The notes under the pieces: model-generated
Seen by the model: the letters and a program-made list of their open reading frames with translations, nothing else
What the model was told of the DNA's origin: nothing
Database searches by the model: none
Translations under genes and position numbers: made by a program
Shown: positions 54,437-64,000 of the stretch, one piece after another
How positions within the stretch are numbered: the stretch's first letter is position 1
Layout: each line of letters begins with the position of its first letter
DNA from: Callaeas wilsoni
Lineage: Eukaryota; Chordata; Aves; Passeriformes; Callaeidae
Direction of reading: 5' to 3'
Assembly: GCA_013398955.1 (NCBI GenBank)
Contig: VWPU01011632.1
Span: forward strand, 1 to 64,000
Length of the DNA stretch: 64,000 nucleotides

Positions 54437-57400
54437 TTCTGCACACGGATAGCTGCCGCAGAAGCCGAGGGCAGAGCTGGTGGCAGGGGGCCTGGGGCTG
54501 CCTGTGGCTGGGCACGGACCCGGCTGCGGTGGCTGCAGGGGCAGCACGTGTGGGTGGCTGGACGTTTCAGAGAGTGTCTGCAAGAGTTTTCTCTACTCAA
54601 GCTACAATTAAAATAGATACCTGCGGCTTTCAGCAAGTAACGTCTGTATGATTGAATCCCAGATTTCATTATATAGATTGGCTTCAGCGTTTCATTCCTG
54701 CTCTATGTGCAAACCAGTGCTTGGCTTTAGCTGCCTCCCTGCCCAAGGCACAGGGCTGCCACTGGGGCACTTCGATCTGCAGGTGGTCCTGGATGGGCAT
54801 CCCAAGCTGCTGCCTGCTCTCCAGCACAAGGTGGTTGGCAGAAAAGCAAAGTTTCCCTGTTGGGAATTGGGTGGGTTCCGTTTCCTGGGAACACACGTAC
54901 CCAAAAGGATAGTGCAACCTGTTATGCATGAAATGTCAGAAGGATGTTTTGTATCAGATGTTGGGGTACTCAGCATTGCCAAGCGCAACAGCAGGAAAAG
55001 CCACGTACCGTATTTGAACCCCTAGCCTCTGAATATCCATGTATTCCACTGTACCCTTTCCCACGTTATTACAAGTGTTTCTTTCTTTCTCTGAAACTGT
55101 AATGCCTTCTATTGGTAGCAAGGTTAGGTAGATTGTTTGGGTTTTGTGTTGGTAGTTATTTGCAGATAATTGAGAGAAAACTTCATGAATGCAAAAGTTA
55201 AGCTTCAATGGAAAAGTTTATATGGCTTCCCATTGATGTGCAATCACAGCCCTGTTTGGCAACGAGCCTGGTTCCTGGTGACTTTTATCCCTCTGAAATG
55301 GTGAGATTTTGACATAGATCCTTACACTGAGTAAGTTTCCTTACATAAAGTAAATTTCCATCGAGTTTCTGCTACTTCAGGCTCCTAGAGAGGTTAAGGG
55401 AGAAAGAAGCATCATTTTGAAATACGAAATTATTAACAGCAAAAGAGACTGTCTATCAAATTCCCATTAAATTCATTGTATCCCAACCCGGTAAAACATC
55501 CTGGATGCTTAATTAATAATACAGGCTTTGAGTTAGAGCTTTATCTTAATCATGCTGGTCAGATACTGTTCAATTTTTTTGAAATAAGGTTTGTATCAGG
55601 AATTTTTCAGCAAACCCTCTGTTTTTGGTATATTTCCTAGTACCATATTTGTATAGTTGTTTTTAAATCTTAAGCATATAGCTTACAAGATTGAAGAATG
55701 ATTTGGAAAGCATAGTTCCTGTCATGTAGTTAGAGGATAGGTTGTGGATGCTTAACAAGCTGTAAGGAAGCTATTTACTGAAACTCATTAAGCATTTTAT
55801 GTCTCATCAGTTCCCTGGATCTCACACACTTTTACTGGGTATTTCTGCCAGGTTTCTTGGAAATGGAAGAGATTTTGCTTAATTTTGTTGCAATTCAGGA
55901 CTTGGTGTGTTCCAGCTAAAGCAGCCTAACATAATGAGCAGGAAGACTGAGAATGCCAATGAGCAATCTGGCCTGTTCAACATTGCATCCTCTTTCCTCC
56001 CCTTCTTGCCAAAGTTGCATAAGAGCTGTAAAACAATAGGGGAAGGAAAAAAGGGAGATTTTTCAAGAGTAATTTCTGTATCAAAATGAGCTGATAAGTT
56101 ACTGATTGAGTGCAGCTCCAGTGGGATATCTGCCTGTGCCTCTGCACTCCCACGGGCTAACATTGTGTAGGTGACCTGCAACAGGGCAGATTTAGGGCCA
56201 GAAGATTTTGGGTTGTCCCTTCCTGGCGCAGACCACGATGGAACTTCGGAGGGGTCGTGGTTCCTGCTGAACTGTTTGACATCTCCCTAAGGATGTTATG
56301 ATGGAAATGTGCTAAAATTTCTTTCAGAAATGTCTTTCATTTTTATTTGAAGTCTTGATAAAGTTGTTAAATATTTCTTTGAAGGTGTCTCCCATATAGT
56401 TATTCCTCCATGTGCTTAGCAATGGATTATCTGAGGTTTTCCAGGACTGGCAGGTGACAGGTCTGGTTGAGGGCAGCGTGTCGCTGTGTGTCCCCTTGTG
56501 TTTTGCAGTCATTTTGCTAATGTTTTCATAAATAGATGAGATTTGGGACTTTCCCCAGAGTTTTCCCAGTGCTACTAAGGGATACTTGTTTTTAAAGTAT
56601 TTTTCCATTTCCTTCTATCAGTTTTATTTTCTACTAATAACTTTTCATTATACCATGGGCTGATCAGATCTTTCTGGTGTGCTTTTTCTCTATAACTGAT
56701 GTTTTGTCTTTGTTAATTGTTTTACAGTATTTTTTTAAAAATGTAGATAAAACAGCTTTCACAGGAAGCATAATGCTCTCTGTAAGTCTTGACTGGCAGA
56801 GATTTCTAGACAGGATTTTTTCTGAAATGCTGGAACAGTGAGGCTGTGGCTGCCAAATGTCACCTGCAGCAGCCTGTGCTCAGGGCTCTGTGCAGGTGTG
56901 TACCCCACCCTGCCTTTTTGGTCCTTATGGAAGGGTGAGCTAATTTGGTGAAGAAAGATAAAGAACTCCATTTGAGAAATTCTTGCCATGAAAGCAAAGG
57001 TTTGCTGTCCTCAGTCTCTGGCTTGAGGATCTGTCAATAGCTATTGTTGCTGGTCTGCAGCAGCCCCAGTTCAGTGAGAAATTTATCCTGACACCTTTCT
57101 TTTTCCATTAGTCTAAATAATCCATAGTTAAAATTCAACAAGGTGCTGAATTGCCATGTGATGTCTGGCAGTGTAACTGGCCACAGGATGCACTCCTGGG
57201 GCCAGCGTGCTGCCTCTTCACCCCTTCTCCATCTCCGTCTGCGTTGGGGGGCACTGCTGCCCCTCTCCTTTGCTGACAGCAGCTAGACCATCGTCCTTGC
57301 CCCTGTGTACCGCGGTGAATACCTGGTTAATCACCCGTACTGCTGGTGAATCACACCGGGATCACTCCCTGGGTGTCCCGCTCCAAGGGCTGGTCCCTGC

Positions 57401-58159
57401 TGGAGGGTGGGGGATGCCAGGGGTCCCAGGCTGTCCCTCAGGGCTCCGCAGATTGGGTGCTGCAGTCGGCCAGAGCCCAGGAACCTCCCACCCGTTTATT
57501 CCAGGAGTGATTTTTTTTTTCTCTGTTGTAGCTTTAGCTGTTTGGATGGGTTTTAGGGCCCAGACCAATCTGGGATAATTGAAAACCGCACTCCAACAAT
57601 TCCAAGTATTCGGATTATAATTATTTCCATCTGTTTGTCTTTGTTTATTTACTTTTTCAAGAAAACTCCAGTAGTACTCAGAACAGCTTTATTGTGATAG
57701 AAATTTCTAGCCCATTGTGATTTGAAGACTCCTGTGCTGATTCAGTGCAGCAAAGCCTTAGAAAGTCTCCTTAGGAGCACATGCTGACACCATTTCACAA
57801 CCACCACACATCAAGAACTATGTTTGCAAATAATGCAAGTTATGTTGCTTTCAGGAACTCCTTTAACACTTCAGTTTAAGAATTGATTGGTACTCAGTAA
57901 CTCTTGAGCACTGAAATGCTCATGAAAGTCAGGAAATGTTGTAAATATGGCTACACAAAATTCTTTAGGTATATGACTCAAAGGAATATTTATTCATTCT
58001 ATGTGTTTAGATTTCCCATCTGCAACAGGAATGATTTTTTTTCTTCAAACACACTTTCCCTCTTAGTGCTGAGATTACAGCCAGGCTTCTTTCAACTTTT
58101 TGTTTAAGTGAGACCTCTTAAAGATTGTTCGGTTCCTTCCCCCACGCTCTTTTCTCCCT

Positions 58160-58640
58160 GCATCTGTGCGAGCCTGCGGCTGTTCCCGGAGGCGGTGCCC
58201 TGGCAGTGCGGCGGGGAGCGGGGCTGCGCTCCTCGCTGCTGCGGCGCTCTGCGGGAGCGGCCCCGCCTGGGGAGCGCCTGCGCTCGGAGGGGCCGCACCG
58301 CTGACCGGGACCGGGAGCGGGGCCGTGCCGCTGACCGGGACCGGGACCGGCCGGGGACACGCAGCTGTCGGAGACCGGGACCGGCCGGGGCAGCGCCGCT
58401 GACCGGGACTGGGACCGGGGCCGTGCCGCTGACCGGGACTGGGACCGGGGCCGTGCCGCTGACCGGGACCGGGCGGGGCCGCGCCGCTGACAGGGACCGG
58501 GGCCGGCCGGGGACACGCAGCTGTCAGGGACCGGGACCGGCCGTGGCCGCACCGCTGACCGGGACCGGGAGCGGGGCCGTGCCGCTGACCGGGACCGGGG
58601 CCGGCCGAGGCAGCGCTTTGCCGGGAGGCTGCAGCACCGC
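58160..58640. repeat. CpG-rich patch with GC-rich minisatellite (GCTGACCGGGACCGGG-type)
   Basis: A CpG-dense start (58.16-58.29 kb) leads into about 330 bases of GC-rich repeat from about 58270. The basic unit is ~30 bases, GCCGCTGACCGGGACTGGGA plus CCGGGGCCGT. Higher order is visible: GGCCGGGGACACGCAGCTGTC (58349 and 58505) recurs 156 bases apart, and GGCCGCACCGCTGACC recurs at 58291 and 58545. The lack of stops gives long open frames in several phases, which are not evidence of a gene. A CpG-island promoter is possible but unproven. Confidence 0.85.
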
Positions 58641-61600
58641 ATGCTCCCAGGGCTCGGGCATGGCTTGTGCCAGCCCAGCCAGGCGAGGGGAGCTTTTCCT
58701 CCTTACAGCAGCAGCCTCTGGGTTAAGCTCGTTCCTCGTAAACACTGACTTTGTGCAATGAAGGACGCTGCTGTGGTCCTCTTCAGCAGAGGCTGCAGAA
58801 AATTATACCCAGCTTCCACTGTTCCATAGTACTGCTTTGGTTTTCTTCTCAGCTCCCCTTAAGAAACAATTAGTATCATTTTGCCCCTTTTTTTTTTCTT
58901 ATTATAACTTTTTGATTTTGCTGCCAAGACCTTTCTCATAGTTTTCGGAGAGAAATAGCTTTAGAGATTGATACATCTCAAATGCTTGCATCATTTCCAC
59001 ATCTGATATCTTACTCCTAATTTATAAATAATTTTTAAAGTCAGAAGCACATGTCAGCTGCAGCAAAAGACTTTCTGTATTAACTGAGTTGATAGAAGTT
59101 TTGTCAAAATTTTTTCTAAAGTATATTGAAACTTTAATCCTCTTCATTATCACTTTTCTTCATCTGTTTTATTCTGGAGTTTATGCCGCAAGCTCTCCGC
59201 AGGAGTTTTTTGATGTGACCAGGCATCACTTCTGGAGGCGTTCACAGAGGTGGGAGCTGTGGGCTGGAGCAGCCTGGCTCCCCTACCACTGCACAGGCCA
59301 CCCACCTTAGTCATGGGGTCCCCAGCCAGCGTGGGGTGCTGGGGACAGCAGCAAACCAGTGTCACAGAGCCCCTTGGCACTGCAGCCGCTCCGGGGGTGA
59401 ATGCTCCTGCAGCACTGAGGGCTTCAGTAACTCAGACAGTGTGAGGTTGGATAATTGACTTGAACTTTTTTTATTTCCTAGGCTAATGAACTGAAATGTT
59501 GGTATTGGCAGTTTCAAAGTAAAAAATCTCTGCTGGTGTTTCTCTGCTGGTCCCTGTGGTGGTCTTAAAAGGCAGCTGTATGAATGTCTTGGGGCACAGC
59601 CTGAGTGCGTTCATTCCCTGAAACTGCAGTGTAAGAAAACTCAGCTGACAGTAGGTATGAAGGATGGCAATAGACATTTATACTATTTAAATATAATGTA
59701 AGTAATATTTAAAATGTAACTCAGGATTTTTGTGCTGGACCTGACTCGGTTTTGTCTTTTCAGTCACTAGACAAAAAAACCCCCCAACGTTAGAGGAAAA
59801 TTGTGGGAAATGTTTGTAGCCTGTCAATGACTCAGTTACGATAGCAGTTGCGTGCAACGGATGACTTGGTGAGCAGCAGTGACATTTGTTTTCCTGTGAA
59901 TTTGGGAATCTCCCACAAGAGCAAAGACCCATGGCTCTGACCTGATTCTCTCACATTTTGGACCAAGAAAAAAGCAATACCTTTCATTATTGTAAAGAAT
60001 TATCTTCCCAGTACTACTTTATTTATTTTGAAAAGATTTTGACTGTCTATTTCACAATACCAAAGCAAAATTAAAAAATCTTTATCTCCTCTTAATCTTT
60101 TGTAGTTTTCCTGCTGTAGAGGAGAGCCCCTGACCTCCCTGGAGGTCGTCTTCCTGCTGGGCAATGACACAGTTGTGTTTTCCTCTCAGTCCTGGATCAA
60201 GTGTCCAGGGATAGAATGAAGGGTGCAAGTCAGAAATTGCCACTTCTCACACCCAGGTATCATCACACCAACCTCAACAGAATGTGTTGGTTTGGGGCTC
60301 TTATCCCTCTTTTATTTGCTTGCAGTATTTTTTTCATAGATGTAAGGATTTCTTTATTTTACCTGTTCTGAAGGCTAATCTCAAATTCAGCTGAAATAAG
60401 ATCTGACACAAACGTACCTGAGGGTAAGAACAGTCTGGTTGCTGCAGTAGAGGTTGGACATTTATTGTGCTGTTGGCTTCCTGCAGCAGCCTTGGCATTC
60501 ATCTCGCTGTCCACCGTCACCTTCCTGCCGAGGGCTAAAGACACAGATCGAGCATTACCAATGTAAAGCCTGGAAACGTGGTGGTTACTGAATGTCTGTA
60601 GCTTTTGCTCAGACTCAGATCTATGGGACTGATTTCCCCACTGTGGATTTAGTGTTGCAGAAGCAGCAGCATTTCACAAGTGCTGTGATTGCATCCTTAG
60701 GAGGAGAGTAGGGTCAAAGATAGCAGCCTTTGTTTCAGTCGGAACAAAATAATGGCATGAGATGAGGCTGGCTGGAATTTTTCAATCTCCCTGGCCTTGT
60801 CCATGCTGAGGAGCAGCAGTGCTGGCCAGCCTCTGCAGCAGGGCTTTTCCCACTTACAGCCCTGGGATGCTGATCCCAAAAGCTTTGTTCAGGATGAACA
60901 GTTTCTGTGCCCCTGTCTGAACCTCTGCTCAAATCATCTGTGTTTTGAACAAAATGAGAAAGCAGCTGAGAAGTGTAAGGGCTGTGCCGTGGGCTTCCAG
61001 GGAAGGAGGAGAGACCCAGCTGTGGATGTAAGCAGAGAGAGAGAGAGCTTGTTAGCACTTGAGGGAGAAACGGGTGGAAACAGGGGAACCTGTGGTCATG
61101 TCTGCTTTTTAAAGTTTTATTGCTCCTGCCAACCCTGAGCGAGTTGTAATTCAAAATTCACAACTCAGATCCCCAAATGATTAAAGTAATGGATTTAGGA
61201 TTTTATTTTTCTGGTTTCCTGGTTATCTGAGGCATGCAAAAGCCATGGGCTAAACTTAATTTGACTGCTTGCAAGAGCAAGAAGCTTTTTTCTCTTGCCC
61301 TGTTTTGTTACAGAAGCCTTGGATCCTTCTGGAGTGCTTTGAAAGCCGACAGCAGAAGATTATTAGCTGATGTTAATGGGGATTCAGACGTGTGAATGAT
61401 GTCTTGGCAACAGCTCAATAGTGTGAGATGAATATCTCAGTGCTGCAAGGTATCTGGTTAAATGGGGGGAGTTGATAACACAGGTCCTGCTTAAGGGTGC
61501 CTGTGAGTCACACAGACTGAGTTTTGAACACCCCCAGTCGTGGACAAATTTCCAGTATTAAAAATCCTGGTACAGAGGAGATTGCTTCTTCCTCAGTTTT

Positions 61601-64000
61601 CCTTGCACTGTATCTGCTTCCTGGGAAGGAAGCCTTCACCTTTCATCTTTAGAAAGTAGCAAGGAGTTCATGAAGATGTGAGGGATCCTCATTTGGTTTC
61701 TACTTATGTTTAGTCCGTATTAACTGTTCCCACTTTATTGTTATAGCAATAGAAATCCAATATGTTTTGTCTGTGATTTGTTGTGTTAACAAGGTCGTGT
61801 GGTTTTGCCACTTGTTTTTAAAGCTGGATTAGAACCTCTCCTAAATTTAATCCAAGAGAAACGGCCCCAGAATTCTGCATTACCTGTGTGTAACCGGCTC
61901 CATTACATTCCCTTATTAATTAAAACAATGGCATCTAGAATCGGGAGTGTGTCCCCCGCCCCAGGAAGCCTCTCTTGCCTCGGTGCCATGGCAATCTCAT
62001 CTCCGTGCAGCGGCTCCTGGGCATCGCTCGTAGCCATGGCAACTCGGGCTGCCGGGAAGGCCAGGCTGGGGATGGGCAGCTCGCTCCTGCTGGAGTCACT
62101 GCTCTCGAGGTGCTGCTGGGGTCTGTAGCACTGGCCTGGCACGTGGAATTTTTCCATGTGATAATGAACCTGTGTTGTTGTAACTTGACCAGTTCTGAAA
62201 TGAAGGGTTCAGTAAGATAAGAGAAATTAAATGAAAATGCTAATAAATTAGAGGGCAAAGCCTAGGCTCACTTTACTCGTAAGACTTCTAATATCTTTAA
62301 TTTAGAAAAATTGCTGCTTTCCTGAGCTAAATTACAGCAAGGCACAGGGCAATTTATTGGAAGCGTCTGAGTACTGAGTACCCAAATTAATGTCTGTGTT
62401 TTATTTTCTTTTCGTTCCTTTTTGAGTTTCATCAGACCCTGAAACCAGTCACGGGGGGCTGGATAAAAAAGACATGAACCAAACACCAAAAAACCTAAAA
62501 AGACAACTTTGTGTTTTAGTGATGACCTAAACTTCCCTACACTGAGATTTCAGTGATGAGACAGGACCTATTACAACTCCCACCCGTAGGAAACCTCTTG
62601 TGGTTTGCTGAATACCAAAGAGTATTTGGTATACAGTATTTGGTATATAAACACCATGTGGGTTGTGTTTGAGAGGGAGCTGATGGCAGAGATGTACCAG
62701 AGACCAGTAAACATTAGACTGTGAGACCTGGAGGCGGCTGCAAAGGGGACAGATTTGTAGTGACACAAATGTGGCGTTCTAGGGCACAGCGAAGAGGTGA
62801 CCAACCCTTGTTGCTACTGGAATCAGTGGGACACGAGGTTATGAGGCAATTTACAGAGCAGAGTTGGTAGGAATCTTTTCTAGAAAAGGATTTAGGTATT
62901 AAGCCCAAAGGGCAGAATATGATTCACCTTACAGAAAAACAAACCAACCCAGCGACTTCAGTGGGGAATGATCTCTGCGTGGGTTTGCTGTGTCCTGTGG
63001 AATTGAGCAGTACCCAGGCTGTGCCTCTGCTGGCTGAGTGGCTGTAAGAAAAGAGATACTTTCTTTTCTTAAAATGAAGTGTGGTGGGTGTCTGTGAAGG
63101 AGCACCCTTCTGGCTGCACAGGGGCCTGTGAGCTTCCTATTGGAACTTTTGGGATCTTGTATTGTCCGTCAGCTCAGTCCTGCCTTCTGAGAGAGCTGCC
63201 GGAGCCAGTGGGGCTGCAACAGAGGCAGGGCAGAGCCTGCTGATCCTGGGGGTAAGTGGTGTGGTATGCTCAGGGATTTCTGGTCTGTGCCTGTTGGAGT
63301 GACTCTGCAGCTGCTTTTCATCCTTTACATAAGTGGAAGAGATTAATTTTGTTTTATTCACCCCCACATCATGAAGGAGACCAGAACAAGCTGGTTCTGC
63401 CCTTGTCACCTCAAACTTGCACCCTGGCACAGCTCATCACTGGCAATCTTGTGCTGTTTACATTTTAGTTATGTTCTGTAGTAATTGTCAGATCTTGATA
63501 TTTAGAAAAAAAAAGACTTCATAATAGACCAAAACATTGATTGGAGTTTATTTTGTTTTTTCTTGTTAGTTCTTGGGTTTAGGAAAAAATAATGACATAT
63601 TTTGACTTGTTGGTTGGTTCAGCAGCAAATCATAAAGCTTAATTGTCAAAACTCCTTAATCCCAAAGAAATGGCTTTTATATTTTTTTATCTGTGAGGAT
63701 TTTTTTGTGGTTCTTTTTTTGCTTATGCTGCTAGCTAATCCTAATGCTGTTAAATCTGCATTCACTCTTTCATTTAAATCTGTTATTTACAAATGCAAAT
63801 GAATTCAGATTAATATTTTCTTTGTCTGCACTCCAATCCTAATAGGATATACCAGGCAATGAGGACCTGCACAGGCAACCTTCCAGAACAGATGCACCCC
63901 TCTCTGCTTTCAAATGAGCAACTATTAAAAAAAAAAAAATCTGGCTAAAGCATAGGTGAACTTTCAGGAAAAGGAGGAGAGTTAGGAGCTGGAAGCACAG
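58641..64000. other. Intergenic flank, no gene recognised
   Basis: AT-rich with a GC-richer stretch at 61.93-62.13 kb holding two X-box-like palindromes. A (GA)n run is at ~61033-61048. A tandem 13-bp AGTATTTGGTATA pair is near 62620-62650. No gene or KCNE4-like frame was found. Confidence 0.55.
61982..62043. promoter_or_regulatory. Two X-box-like palindromes
   Basis: GTAGCCATGGCAAC (62030-62043) fits the RFX consensus GTNRCC-N(0-3)-RGYAAC exactly. GGTGCCATGGCAAT (61982-61995) is a weaker neighbour 48 bases upstream. RFX factors bind such sites, but binding here is inferred from motif alone. They lie inside a local GC-rich stretch and close to TTATTAATTAAAACAATGG. Confidence 0.3.

Larger units (their letters stand above)
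52886..58100. other. Intergenic flank, no gene recognised
   Basis: Apart from a 25/28-bp tandem duplication at 53693-53745 and a 20-bp minisatellite at 54347-54436, I see no gene, RNA or named repeat. Several open frames of 80-145 codons overlap on both strands without a recognisable domain. Confidence 0.6.

Noticed and set aside
54235..54669. Open frames with repeated NNVPCLGTTYPAWEQ-like peptides.
   Set aside because: They come from a 20-bp tandem repeat read in shifting frames.
58108..58761. A 217-codon open frame with repeated Thr-Gly-Thr-Gly-Ala motifs.
   Set aside because: It is a by-product of the GC-rich minisatellite; other frames and the opposite strand are equally open.
52886..64000. 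Looked for KCNE4, the expected next gene in mammals.
   Set aside because: No single-exon KCNE-like frame or transmembrane motif was found; it is probably beyond the window.

Overview
This is a vertebrate, almost certainly bird, genomic window. The evidence is CR1-type LINE fragments on both strands, compact introns with GT/AG junctions, AT-rich non-coding DNA broken by small CpG-rich patches, and one recognisable multi-exon gene. No bacterial, phage, CRISPR or operon structure is present, and the species cannot be told from the sequence alone. Family comparisons (human ACSL3, CR1, LTR types) are from memory; no search was run.

The window is dominated by ACSL3, the ER and lipid-droplet long-chain acyl-CoA synthetase, on the plus strand. 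A CpG-rich segment at the left edge (about 1-350) with a good splice donor after base 259 is probably its promoter and non-coding first exon. A first intron of about 19.6 kb follows. The start codon is at 19937 in an exon whose acceptor ends at 19865. Fourteen coding exons could be joined in a continuous frame (19937-20287, 27651-27828, 33056-33165, 34380-34518, 36266-36416, 37032-37155, 37316-37387, 37881-38020, 38732-38904, 39926-40000, 40644-40835, 41629-41743, 46303-46460, 48708-48871). They give 2142 nt including the stop, or 713 residues, with no internal stop or frameshift, so the gene looks intact. The 3' UTR probably runs to about 52.88 kb, with a nearer poly(A) cluster at about 51.0-51.1 kb.

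The introns hold several CR1 copies (about 3.2-3.7 kb, 23.7-24.2 kb, 25.8-26.6 kb, 28.85-29.95 kb and small pieces). They also hold a possible solo LTR (9.1-9.5 kb), a three-copy tandem repeat of about 205 bp beside coding exon 9, a long T-rich tract followed by a 25-bp sequence that recurs 2 kb away, and a palindromic MITE-like element at 45.8-46.1 kb.

From about 52.9 kb to the end I recognise no gene. This flank carries a 20-bp minisatellite (54.35 kb), a very GC-rich minisatellite inside a CpG-rich patch (58.2-58.6 kb), and two X-box-like palindromes (62.0 kb). In mammals the next gene on this side is KCNE4; no KCNE4-like reading frame is visible here.

I found no convincing undescribed biological system. 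The most useful observations are evolutionary or regulatory: an in-frame stop that removes the mammalian-type N-terminal extension and leaves a tiny upstream ORF, a sharp GC jump in one coding exon next to a tandem repeat, the palindromic element, the duplicated 25-mer, and the paired X-box-like sites.
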